Assembly: GCA_024364735.1 (NCBI GenBank)
Contig: JAGFNQ010000858.1
Coordinates: 89,285-153,284 of the forward strand
Length of the DNA: 64,000 bases
Direction: 5' to 3'
From: Boesenbergia rotunda
Lineage: Eukaryota > Streptophyta > Magnoliopsida > Zingiberales > Zingiberaceae
In this document: positions 34,467 through 44,520 of the stretch, one piece after another
Layout: the number at the start of each line of letters is the position of its first letter
Position numbering within the stretch: position 1 is the first letter of the stretch
Notes under the pieces: model-generated
Told to the model about the DNA's origin: nothing
Database searches by the model: none
Seen by the model: the letters and a program-made list of their open reading frames with translations, nothing else
Translations under genes and position numbers: made by a program

Positions 34467-35144
34467 CTACTCCTGAAGTCTTCTGGACCCTGCAAAACAA
34501 TGTAATACCTCTCTCAAGTGTTCAGGGTCAGACAGAAATGATATAAGTTCAGTCTCTGCATCAAATGAATCCAAAACTGCATCATGTCTAATTAAATCAA
34601 AATCTGGTGCCTCAATGAAATTTTCAAAATTATTTCCTACCAAATTTGCATCCAGATACTCATCACAAATAAAGAAATCAATTTCTGGCTCATCAATAGA
34701 AATTTCACAATTATTTTCAATTAAGGGTATATCAAGCAATGTATCATAGCCAATCAAATCAATATCAGATATTTCCATAAGTTTTTCACATTCAACCTCA
34801 GCATAAGACATAGCAAGAGATTCATCAAAATAGATAACATCCATTTCAGGCACTTCTAAAAAATTTTCACTATCCATATCCACAAAAGATGTATTGAGTG
34901 ATTCATCATAAAAAACTACATCAATTATGGGTGCCTCTAAAATTATTTCGCTATCCATATTTACAAGGGATGTGTCAAGTAATGCATGATGATCAATAAA
35001 ATCAATGTTTGGTACCTCTATTGGATTTTCACAAACAATTTCTACACAAGGTATATCAATAAACTCATCAGAATCAATAACATCAGCACTAGGTACCTCA
35101 ATGAATTTCTCTGAAGAAAGGGGAGAAATACTTACCTGAGCGTG
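34467..35144 (-). CDS. Acidic protein of seven 27-residue tandem repeats
   Basis: In the same frame as the upstream Gln-rich ORF and separated from it only by TAG (35145-35147). Open for 225 codons; an ATG is at 34956-34958. Seven consecutive units of 27 residues (one of 26) share the pattern E-x-(F/I/L)-(I/L)-E-x-P-x-(I/M/F)-D-(V/L/F)-I, two or three residues, then D-(E/T)-x-L/I. Examples are NFLEVPEMDVIYFDESL and NFIEAPDFDLIRHDAVL. Asp and Glu dominate; there is no zinc or catalytic motif. The underlying 81-bp DNA repeats have diverged strongly while keeping frame and pattern, which suggests past selection on protein. Function unknown. Possible splice signals could also remove the array. 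Confidence 0.6.
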   Translation of the reverse strand, partial: HAQVSISPLSSEKFIEVPSADVIDSDEFIDIPCVEIVCENPIEVPNIDFIDHHALLDTSLVNMDSEIILEAPIIDVVFYDESLNTSFVDMDSENFLEVPEMDVIYFDESLAMSYAEVECEKLMEISDIDLIGYDTLLDIPLIENNCEISIDEPEIDFFICDEYLDANLVGNNFENFIEAPDFDLIRHDAVLDSFDAETELISFLSDPEHLREVLHCFAGSRRLQE

Positions 35145-36302
35145 CTAGAGAATACCTGGAGGTTCTACAACGGTAGATGTATCCATGGCCTCCTGCTGGT
35201 CAAGTACATGCTCCTCTTCAGCCTCAGACTCTGGTGGACAATCAACTGGTGATCCTTGGGTGCTTGCTTCCACCATGCAAGTCCCTACACTTTCTGGTTC
35301 ATTCTCTAAATCTTGTGGTGGTCCCTGGGGCTTAGTGCAATCCCCTACACCTATGGAATCATCTCGTCTGCATGCTTCTCCTGTAATATCTGCAACAACA
35401 GTGTCAGAAAAATTAGGACCATCATTAAGGCTATCATCAGAAAATAAAAGTCTAGAATGGTCCTGTGGAGCTTCAATTTCTTCTTCTGGAGCTGAAAAAT
35501 TTGGCAATGGATTTTGAGTAGGAATCTCCGGAGGAATGCATGCTGTAGGTGCCCAGACTTTAATGTATTCTTCTTCTTCTTCTTCTACTAAATTTGCAAG
35601 ATTACTTGAAGAAGGACTTGGCCATGCGCTAGGGACACCTTGAACTGATATAAATCCAACTCCGGGGCTCTCAGAATTAAGAATAGCTTGAGAAGCTAAT
35701 TGTTCTGCTCTTTGGGCTTTTATCTGATTCAAATCATTAGCCACTTGTTTCATTTGCCTTTCGAGGTTTTGAAGCTCTTGTTGACACATTTGTAGAAATT
35801 GAGACTGTGGGGGTTGATCAAATGGTTGAACAGACTGATTAAACTGCTGAAAAGTTGGTTCACCACTTGGTGGAAATTGCTGAAAATTGTAGCCCTGGAA
35901 TTCTTGTATCTGAGGTTGAATTTGTGGTGGTGAATACTGAAATTGGTTGGGCTGAAAATTCTGGTTGCAAGGGTGAAATTGCTGCGGTAATGGACATGGT
36001 TGCTGGAAATTCGAATTATCTGAAAACCCTTGCTGAATTCCTTGAAAAAACGATGGATCTTGTTGATAAGGTGGCTGAAAGTTAGGCTGAAATTGCTGAA
36101 TTTGGGGCTGAAAACTTTGAAATTGGGGCTGCCCATTCTGAAAATTCTGGAAAATTGGTTGAATTGGCTGGAAATCTGGTTGAAATTGTTGTGGTGGCTG
36201 CAAAAACTGATTTGGTTGCTGGAAATTAGAATAGGGCTGTTGGAATTCTTGCTGGGTCTGCTGAAAGTGTGGACACGGCTGCTGATAAGTGGATGAAAAC
36301 AT
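35145..36302 (-). CDS. Gln/Phe/Pro-rich protein of Athila-like element (gag-derived?)
   Basis: A 385-codon frame whose ATG lies 142 bp after the PBS, the normal gag position. Residues 1-165 are low-complexity, built from FQQP, FQPNFQ and similar, with about half Gln, Pro and Phe (prion-like composition). Residues 170-215 form a predicted coiled coil, ELQNLERQMKQVANDLNQIK, then a segment near SQAILNSES that resembles the linker after the gag zinc finger in Athila polyproteins. The C-terminal 170 residues are acidic and Pro/Ser-rich. No CCHC knuckle or capsid core was seen. It ends at TAG, after which the frame stays open for 225 codons. I infer a remodelled gag; an unrelated captured gene is possible. 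Confidence 0.65.
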   Translation of the reverse strand: MFSSTYQQPCPHFQQTQQEFQQPYSNFQQPNQFLQPPQQFQPDFQPIQPIFQNFQNGQPQFQSFQPQIQQFQPNFQPPYQQDPSFFQGIQQGFSDNSNFQQPCPLPQQFHPCNQNFQPNQFQYSPPQIQPQIQEFQGYNFQQFPPSGEPTFQQFNQSVQPFDQPPQSQFLQMCQQELQNLERQMKQVANDLNQIKAQRAEQLASQAILNSESPGVGFISVQGVPSAWPSPSSSNLANLVEEEEEEYIKVWAPTACIPPEIPTQNPLPNFSAPEEEIEAPQDHSRLLFSDDSLNDGPNFSDTVVADITGEACRRDDSIGVGDCTKPQGPPQDLENEPESVGTCMVEASTQGSPVDCPPESEAEEEHVLDQQEAMDTSTVVEPPGIL

Positions 36303-36443
36303 TTTGAACTTGCACCCCTGTCACAAAACAAACAAGAAAAATGGCAGTACCCGTATACAAAAGAATAAGCAACAAAAAATAGAACCCAATGATATATCAA
36401 AAAGTATACAAGCAAAAACCAAACAAATCAACTAGTTGCTTCT

Positions 36444-36458
36444 CCGGCAACGGCGCCA
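36444..36458 (-). other. Primer binding site, Asp-tRNA type
   Basis: Reads TGGCGCCGTTGCCGG on the minus strand, a few bases inside the 5' LTR. This is the Asp-tRNA-type primer site typical of Athila/Calypso-type plant gypsy elements, and it fixes the minus orientation. Confidence 0.8.
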
Positions 36459-36464
36459 AAAATT

Positions 36465-39400
36465 TGACGAGCCCAAATATACTAATTAAAGTTGTCACGA
36501 AAGTATGGGCTCATCAGATTTAGAATTTATAAATGAAGTGCTGGAAACCCTTTTACAATCAAAAATATGAAAATGTAATATAGGGGCCACAGGTCGTATT
36601 TTTCTCGGGGCTAGTTGACGTTGTGTGATTCGCGCTTGTATTTAGGTGTCGTTTGTGAATTTTGGGTTTCGAATGTGGTTTGGGTTTCAAATTAAAATGA
36701 AAACACAATGAGAATGAAGGAAAACTCAATCATGGAACTTAACAAATGATAGCCAGTTATCATTTAACCAATAGACCAATTAATCATCCAATGCAATGTT
36801 GTCAAAATTAGGGAATTAAACTGATTCAAGTTGCAAAAGTTCACTACAGATTGTGTTCCACTTGGGAAATTCCACTAAAGTCAACCCTAATGCAAATCAA
36901 GTGACAAAATAGCTTGGCACGCAGGAGAAAGTTCTTGTGCCAAAGCTGTTTACTTATGTGCCAAGAATACTATCAATGACTTAGAATGAAACTACTCAAT
37001 GCAGTGATACGCAGGGACAATTGCAGACTTTCGGACTTTGAGAACTGATCAAAAACTGGACACAGTCAAACTGCAGAATGGAAGGAACAATGCTGTGAAA
37101 TTCAGAAACCAACAGCAGTCAGAATTCGAAACTGGGCAGATGCATCAATTACTGATACACAGGACAAACCTGGTTCAGAGCAGACCAACTGCAAAGTAAC
37201 TAAATTTGAGCTCAACAATTCAATAAAAACCCGATTGAAAACTGATACAAATCCTTGCTAAACTTACCTAGATACAATATGCAGAAAATTCAGCAACTAA
37301 ACATGCTGTGCAGAAATGAATTAAGGCAGGAATGAAGGTTACAGCTCAATAGCATTTCGAATTGCAGACGGAACTGAAATCAAGGGCAAGAGCTCCCTAA
37401 AGAATTAGCTAACTTGGTTCCACTCAGAGCTGAATTCTCCACTTGATACAAAGTGCAGAATTTTGAGTTAGCTTGCCACCAAAATGCATGAACTGATGTG
37501 CCAAAAAATTGGAACCAAAGGTAGGAATGATTGCTGATCATCAGTTTGAAAAACACATCTATTATAAAAGTTCCATGCGTAAATGGATGAAGAAATCAGG
37601 GATAAGTGAAAAATCAGACAACTTGGCACACAAACTGCAGAAATTGCAGTTTTTTTCAGAATACTTCAGTTAACCTTCAGATAACAGAATCGGGATTTCA
37701 GAAATCAGTTGATACAAAGATTCCGGATCAGGATACCAAAGCTGCTATGCAGGACATTGAAAATAGAAGGCAATGGCTGTAATCGAGTGCAAGGAATTCA
37801 GAAGACAAATGCTGTACAGAAATTGAGACTGTTGTGCAGCTGTTCAGAAACTAAGTGGATGCTAAAATTCAAACAAACGACTGAAATCAATTCTCCAATC
37901 TATTGCCCACATAAGATTCCTAAGAACTCAATTTTAATCGACGCAAATGCATGAACTGAGGCTGAAACACCACTGAACTGCCGATTGTGCAGAAACTGAT
38001 GTAGGATGGACACAAATGCAGATTCTGATGCATTATTGCAGCACTAAATTAAATGCCAAATTAGCAATCCAACAAGTTGAATTCAATGTACTAATCTACC
38101 ATTCAGACACGCTTAAAATTGGCTAATCATTACTGGATATAAATTCAGAAAAGCTAACTAGAACTTGCTGAAATTACTGATACGCAGGAACAGAAAACAG
38201 GGAGTTCTGATACATGAGCTGGAAAACAGAAAATAAAACTGAATCTAAAGCGATTATCCACTACAAACATTCCCTAACTATCAAACTTGAAGATTTGAAC
38301 CCTAATTAAGCAGAAATTATGCAGTAAATGAAGTTAACCAATTTTGAAACCAAAACAGAAACTAAACTACAGCAGTAATGGAAATTACAGCTAAACAAAC
38401 GAAATTAACTAAGAAATCTAAACCCCAATCGCTTCCCGAGCTCACAATCTTCTTGGTTATCAATCAAGAGCCGGCTTCGAACCCCTCGGCACAGCAAATC
38501 AGTGGAAAATCAACTTCAGTCCCTGAATTCGGCTCAAACTGCTCCAAATGGGAAAATTCCAATCCAAATGCTTCGATCTTCGTTTGTGGAGCTGCGATGG
38601 TGATTTGGGAACAATCTGAGGTCACCTGAGAACCCCTACAAGTGCCTCAGATAATTGGAAATGGATTGTGGCGAAGATCTCAGTTCTCGGACCACAGAGA
38701 TTGCGAAACCCTCAACAAGCTCTATCCGGATGAGTTTGAGTAGAATTTCAGATCGAGATGGCCTTCCAAAGCTCCAGACGATGAGTTGCGATTGAAATCG
38801 AGGTGGTCACGCCTTCTTGGATGAAGAATCTGCTAAGAACATGAAGAACAAACGAAAAAACCGAAGAAGACGGCGAAGACGCGACGCTGAGAAATGTGGC
38901 TGCGTTTTGATTAAATAGGAACAAATCGACGGCTCAGATTGATCGGAGGAGATCCAACGGTAGATCTTGGTCTGATTTGAGCCAAACTTTTATGATGATG
39001 ATCTAGGGTCAGGATCTGCCTTGTGGTAGCTCGGATCCTCCAGATATGCAACGGATGGTCCAGATCAACTCTATCTGTGAATGGACGCTCTAGAGCCCTC
39101 CTTGCTTGATCCAACGGTTGATTGAGCTCTGATTGGGATGAAACCTTCAGATCTTGATCATAGAGCTTGATCAACCCTAACCCTAGCTCGGATTGCTTCA
39201 GATCGTCCCGGATGGCTCAGATCTAGCCGCTCTTGAATCGGACGGCCCGGATTAATCGTAGGCTTGATAATTCGATCCGGTTCACATCCGACTCAAGTTT
39301 GACCCAATATGCCCTAGGTCCAGGATCCTTTCATGCCTACAAAAATATATCAGAAAATTAGTGGCCAAATTATCCAAAAAATGTGTAATTTTGCAATTAA

Positions 39401-39514
39401 GTCCAAAATAAGATAAAGTTCCAAAACCTAGGGTAAAATCATAATTAAGCAATAAAAACATGGGTCAAACATGGATTTTAGCAATTAAAATAATCAATAA
39501 AATGGTGCTTATCA
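36465..39514 (-). repeat. 5' LTR of Athila-like element (copy 2)
   Basis: 3,050 bp, the partner of 28668-31720. On the minus strand it starts TGATAAGCACC at 39514 and ends GGGCTCGTCA at 36465, then the PBS. GTCTT follows at 39515-39519, and gypsy pol then resumes in the frame left at 28667. Confidence 0.95.
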
Positions 39515-40175
39515 GTCTTCCAGCCCGAGGCAGAATCCATGTTCGAATTTATCGGAGAGCCAAGGAAAAGAACCAGGAAATTCTTATCGGCTCTCAAGGC
39601 GCAGAAGATGTTGGACAAGGGATTCGATATGTACCGCGATACCTCCAAATTGGGACTTGGAGATGTACTGATGCAGAGTGGTAAAGTCATTGCCGATACC
39701 TCTAGGCAACTGAAGGAACACGAAAAGAACTATCCCACTCACGATTTAAAATTTGTAGTCGTGGTCTTTGCTATGAAAATATGGAGACACTATCTATATG
39801 AAGCAAAGTACAGACCTCCAGAGTCTGCGATATTTCTTCACTCAAAAAGACCTCAATATGTGACCACGCCGATGGCTGGAACTCGTAAAGGACTATGATT
39901 GCGAGATCTGCTATCCACAATGTGTTCCACGTGTCGATGCTCAAAAAGTACATTCCCAGTACGGACAGAGTGATTGAGCCGCACGTCGTACAGATCCAGG
40001 AGGACCTGGGTTGTGAAAGCAAACCTATATGGACCCTGGATCGAGACGTCAAGAGACTAAGGAACAAGGGAGTGCCCTTAGTCAAAGTCTTGTGGCAAAA
40101 ATCAGCAATCTGACGAAGTTACTTGGGAACGTGAGGATGATATGAAACGAAAATATTCTGAGTTATTTTAAGTTC
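39515..40175 (+). pseudogene. Gypsy pol remnant: protease end, RNase H, integrase C-terminus
   Basis: Continues the interrupted protease frame, with FLSALKAQKMLDKGF, then jumps directly to RNase H (SKLGLGDVLMQSGKVIA, ASRQLKEHEKNYPTHDL-type, IWRHYLYEAK). The RT domain between them is deleted. A frameshift and stop follow near 39800-39835. Most of integrase is then missing, and the integrase C-terminal segment appears (HNVFHVSMLKKYIPSTDRVI, RLRNKGVPLVKVLW, WEREDDM). Clearly dead; the joins suggest two internal deletions before or after insertion. Confidence 0.8.
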
Positions 40176-40190
40176 GAGGACAAACTTTTC

Positions 40191-40205
40191 AGAAGGGAGG
40201 GTGGA
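40191..40205 (+). other. Polypurine tract of Tekay-like element
   Basis: AGAAGGGAGGGTGGA directly before the LTR start TGTAACGCCCC. This is the expected plus-strand primer position. Confidence 0.75.
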
Positions 40206-40694
40206 TGTAACGCCCCAAATTTTCCACTCTAGCGTAGTAATAATGAAACATGTGGCCAAGAATAAAATTATGAATTTAAAGGGGAAATTGCGAATAAAGA
40301 AGATATTAGGCATCTTCTTGATATATGGTGAATGTAGGCGATAATTATATGCTACATTAATATTATGCTCGACATCATGCACATGAATGAATGAATAATG
40401 ATATGAATATGCATGTGTATGAACTAAATGAGTAGCATTCTCTTGTTGGGCTTTGGTTACATGGGCTTGAAGGAAAAAAAAAAGAAAAGAAAGCAAAAAG
40501 AAAAAGAGGTGCCAATGATTGAACCTTGGACCTCAAAGGAAAGCAAAGCCTTAAGAATATTCATGTAACCAATTCACCTAGCAAGGGAGTGCTATTAGAA
40601 GAGGATGTGAAATTGTAGATAAGTGGGAAAGAAGATGAAAAGACATAAGAAAATTGAAGAGACACCATTAAAGAGGTGCTTGCCTCTTTACTCA

Positions 40695-40704
40695 CTATAA
40701 AAGG
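40695..40704 (+). promoter_or_regulatory. TATA box in Tekay-like LTR
   Basis: CTATAAAAGG, about 490 bp into the LTR and 235 bp upstream of the apparent splice donor. Consistent with the transcription start of the element RNA. Confidence 0.55.
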
Positions 40705-40938
40705 TCATTAAGAGGAGGAAATGCCTAGACATTTCGACCAAGAAACCTTTCCCCTTTCTCTCCACCAAACTCTTCTCCTTTCTCCTCATCCTCACCGAAA
40801 TCCTAGAGCCCTTTGCAGCCCAAAACAGAGCCCCACAAACTGGAAGAAGAAAAGGAGAAGAACAAGAGGAAACACCAAATTTAAGAGGTCTTTTCTTCTC
40901 CAAAATTTAGAGATCTTTTGGGAACATAAGCACAAGTG

Positions 40939-42873
40939 GTAAGACTCCCTCACCTGCAACATAATAGATTTTTATGTGTTTTTTTTATGATTTTTATGTT
41001 TGCTTGTGATGTTGGGTGAAAGAGAATGGAAGAAAACCTTGAGGGAAGTTTCGGCCATAAAGGGATACCCCCTTTTCTATGTCAAAAAAAAAACTTAAAG
41101 GAAGTGTTCATGAAATTGTTACTACCTTTTTGTAATGAATATATGATGGATACATGGTGTTTGAATGCCCTCCATGATGTAAAGGACTTGGAAGAATTCG
41201 GCCAAGTCATGAAATGGATAAATGTTGATGCATGAAGTAGGCTATTGTTCTAATGATTGTTTCCTTGCTATATAAATGTTTTAGGCCACGAAATTTTGTA
41301 GAATCTATGCTAAGGGACCCCTGTATCATTCGACCAAGGGACCTTAAATTATGCCTTAAAACAGATTTTTATAGACCTTCATGAAGTTATGGTTAAATCA
41401 AGTGATATGCATGTGATTGGGTGTTCTATTTCATGATGGAAATAATTTATACATTAGGGTCAGTACCTTATCCAAGTTGTTTGAACCTAAACTCATGCTT
41501 CATTCTATGTATTGATGTTTAGAAAAATGTTACATGTACCCATATGCATGATAATCCAAGTAGAACTCTAGATCATACACCTAGACTAGTGTTTGGTGAA
41601 GTACAAACTACTTTTGCACTTGTGAATGAATTCTTATGAAAAATATGCTTTTATTCATATGTTATGCGAATGATTATGCTATGAAATCCCTACTGTGAGT
41701 TTTGACAAATTACAAGAATAAGGGTTAAGAATAAGCTCAAGCACAAAACATGCACCTAAACTAGTGTTCAATGAAGTCTAGACTACCCTTGAGCTTGTAT
41801 ATGATTCCATGTGTAACGTATGTTTTTATTTCCATGATTATATGACTTTTATACTATGTTATCCATGCTGTGAATTTTGGCCAATTACTAGAATAAAGGC
41901 TAAGAATAAGTTCAAGTATAATTCATGCACCTAAACTAGTGTTTAGTGAACTCTAGACTACCCGTGTACTTGTAAATGACCTCTTATGAAATGTATGCCT
42001 TTATTCCAATGTTATGTGGGTTTTATGCTATGATATCCTTGCTATGAAGTTTCGACCAGCATGTATTAAGATAGGAAAAGAAAGATTAAACTAACATATT
42101 GTCTTGATTAAGACAAGCATGTTATATGTATGATGTATTGATGAAACTAGCATGATAGTTGCTTCACTTACATGTGTTAAAAGAAAGGTCCTTCCATGTC
42201 TTGCTATTTATGCTAATGATTATACCATGAAAGGATGCCTATGTTTATGAATGATTGAATGCCTATAGTATATGCAATATGAAAGAAAGAAAGAATGCAT
42301 GTTCTATATATGAAAGTATGCTTATGATTATGAATGATTGAATGTCTATAGTACATGCAATATGAAAGAAAGAAAGAAAGAAAGAAAAGAATGCATGTTC
42401 TATATGAATGAATGAAAGAAAAGAAATGAATGCATGTATGTATTTTACTTTAAAGATTGGCTTGTACCGGATCTTGAAAAGATCCACGGTTCTGGACTAC
42501 CGAAGCTATCCCTAGGCTGAAAGATAGTAAGCCTAGAATGTAGACCCCTGTAGGTCGGGATTAGCAACCTCGCATCTTACAAAGGGGTATGCGCGCAAAC
42601 GAAAGAATGAGTACAAAGCCGGGGACCCCAAAGAAAGATGATGTATGCTTATGTTAAAGTATTACTTATTATGTTTTCCAAAGAGCATCCTAAATGTTTT
42701 TGCAAAGCATATGTTTATGTGTTTATATGTCTTTATATGTTTATATGCCTTATGTATTTTTATGCTATGCATAAGATATTATATGTCTCTCAAATGCATG
42801 TAACATATGGATTTAGTGAGTAGGAAAGAGCTTACTAAGTTTCATACTTATAGTTTGTTTGCTTATGTTGCAG
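40939..42873 (+). other. Apparent intron inside Tekay-like LTR
   Basis: Donor G|GTAAGACTCCCTCACCTG and acceptor TTTGCTTATGTTGCAG|ATCA. The solo LTR at 47957-51532 has the same 18-base donor block and a CGCAG|ATCA acceptor in the same relative places, although sequence between them has diverged and differs in length. Sequence after both acceptors is again similar (GCAGGAAGGGC or GCAGGAGGGCC, then GGTGACTTGGC). Confidence 0.5.
41500..42060. repeat. 175-bp tandem repeat in Tekay-like LTR
   Basis: About three units. CACCTA(A/G)ACTAGTGTT marks each unit; the surrounding block begins at 41574, 41749 and 41924, exactly 175 bp apart each time. Units differ by many substitutions. The array lies inside the apparent LTR intron. 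Confidence 0.8.
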
Positions 42874-43219
42874 ATCAACATAGAAATTATTAAAAAAAGG
42901 GAAGCTGCAGGAAGGGCTAATGTGTGTGGTGGTGACTTGGCTGATCGATCCACTTTAGTGTCATCTATAGACTTAGTTCTTATTTCTAATAAGACATATG
43001 TTGCTACTTTATGCATGATACTTGCTAGTTCTTTTGAAGTTTATTTATGTATGGATGCTATTAGATGTTACATGATTTATATTTACACTCCTTCTCCCTT
43101 TGCATATGATTATGTTTATGTTTCATTTCCACTGCAATGTTGTGAATCATATGCAATAATATAAGTTATGAAGGTAAAAGTTAACGCGCCGCCGTAACGG
43201 TAAAGGGGCGGGCGTTACA

Positions 43220-44520
43220 TGGAGCCCGTATGAAAATATAGGGGTTGGTGAGGAAATACAATGAGATATTTTAGTAGAATGGATCATCATTAATGGATCG
43301 GGTTTGGATTCATTAGCGGGCTTTGAACCAACTCCTCCTTATGGTCCCTTTCTTAGCCCTATAAATACCCCATAGGAGTCATGATACAAGGCTAATGAAT
43401 TAATCATTCAACACACAAGAACCCAAAATCCTAATCCTCTCCATACTCTCTCTCCTAGGGTTGAGGTTGCGTCGGTGAGGAAGAGGAGAAGAAGAGGAGG
43501 TTTCTCCTTCATCCTTCTTTAGGTCTTCTTCCTTTATGGCTTGAGGGCTCAACAGGACTAGGGAGAGCCACTCAAGGCTCGGCGAGGGCCGAGGAGTAAG
43601 AGTTAAGGAGGAGGGTGGGTCGGTGGTGATCTTTGAGATTGCGGCGCCGGCTATGAAGAGGAGAAGAATTTGGATTCTTCTCCACTCCCTTCTTCATTCT
43701 TCTTCACAACCTGCTCCTCAGCGTGCGCAAGTAGTAGGCAAGAAGGTGAGGTGGTCGGCAGCCGGAAAAAGGTCCTCCCTTATTTTGGCGTCGGCGGAAG
43801 GTGAAGAAGAGAAGGAGAGGAGGCAGCGGGTTTAGGGAAGAAGAAGAGGGGGTTATCCTCATCTTCTTTTGTTTCTTCTTCTTCATTGCCTTCTTCCCGG
43901 TGCTACCTTGTGGCCGGCGACCCGTGGCGACGTGGTCTGGCCGGCGGCGCAAGGAGGGGAAGGAGGAAGGTCGCCGGCGGGTGAACCCTATGTCTAGGGG
44001 TTGTTGGCCAAAGGAATGAAGAGTTAGGATTATTACATCGAAGCCTTGGTGACTCCATGACCTGGTAGATCATCACCCATACGACGTCTAGGAGGGGATG
44101 GTCATAAGATAGAAGACTGCAAGCTAAACGACGAGGTATAACTCTCCCGAGCTCCAATTTGCCTTTGTTATATTTATTTGTGACATGCTACTTTGATTTG
44201 TCATTTCATGTAAGTTAGTTAGTTATTTTAATTTGTTATTATAGACAATAATTAATTAACTGGACCCCGAAAATAAACACAAAAACTGGTGATCCAAATC
44301 GTCATCTTTTCCGCGGTTAATTAATCCAGAAAGATACAAGGTCTTAACCTCGGTTTCGGCTAAGTTGTAACTTGGATTAATTAACATGACAACGAGTCGG
44401 TCGTTAGAGGGACGAGTCTCTATTCGGATTAAATTTTTTAATCCGTAAACATAGAGAGGTCTCTCAGATACGACCACGTGGTTGTCTTGGAAATCGCCAA
44501 GCCATACCAATAGAAATGAC
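43220..44520 (+). other. Unclassified LTR-like or leader-like sequence
   Basis: No gene supported. A good plus-strand TATA box, CCTATAAATACCCC, at 43358-43371 is followed by CT-rich leader-like sequence and a GC-rich stretch with many AAG/GAG runs (43480-43990), whose short frames on both strands lack domains. This resembles the promoter and R/U5 part of a copia LTR, but no matching end or second copy is present. It is the left target of Copia-B. Confidence 0.4.

Larger units (their letters stand above)
28668..39514 (-). mobile_element. Complete non-autonomous Athila-like element, TSD GTCTT
   Basis: 10,847 bp with LTRs of 3,053 bp (28668-31720) and 3,050 bp (36465-39514) that are nearly identical, flanked by GTCTT at 28663-28667 and 39515-39519. 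Minus-strand order: 5' LTR, Asp-tRNA-type PBS, Gln-rich ORF, amber codon, acidic-repeat ORF, long noncoding part, PPT, 3' LTR. No protease, RT, RNase H or integrase motif was seen in the 4.7-kb internal region, so it must be mobilised in trans. The Athila link rests on the PBS and a gag-linker-like segment in the first ORF. Confidence 0.85.
27211..43219 (+). mobile_element. Tekay/Del-like Ty3/gypsy element, split and deleted
   Basis: Plus strand: gag and protease (27212-28667), then an 10.8-kb Athila-like insertion (28668-39514 plus target duplication), then pol remnants (39515-40175), PPT and 3' LTR (40206-43219). The 5' LTR and gag start lie beyond Copia-C and the gap. Protease, RNase H and integrase C-terminal motifs are those of plant chromoviruses of the Tekay/Del type. 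The element is defective: nonsense and frameshift mutations, and loss of RT and most of integrase. Confidence 0.8.
40206..43219 (+). repeat. 3' LTR of Tekay-like element
   Basis: TGTAACGCCC to GGGCGTTACA, 3,014 bp, perfect 10-bp terminal inverted repeats. It contains a TATA box (CTATAAAAGG, 40695-40704), an apparent intron 40939-42873, a tandem array near 41500-42060, (GAAA)n near 42280-42420, and a stretch near 42470-42600 (CCACGGTTCTGGACTACCG) shared with the solo LTR 47957-51532. The 5' copy is not in the window, so the target duplication (TGGAG expected) is unverified. Confidence 0.85.

Noticed and set aside
35750..36415. 221-codon minus-strand frame overlapping the Gln-rich ORF
   Set aside because: Ser/Phe/Asn-rich shadow generated by the repetitive codons of the main frame.
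43623..44157. Frames with Arg/Lys-rich products right of the Tekay-like LTR
   Set aside because: Arise from GAG/AAG purine runs; no domain and present on both strands.
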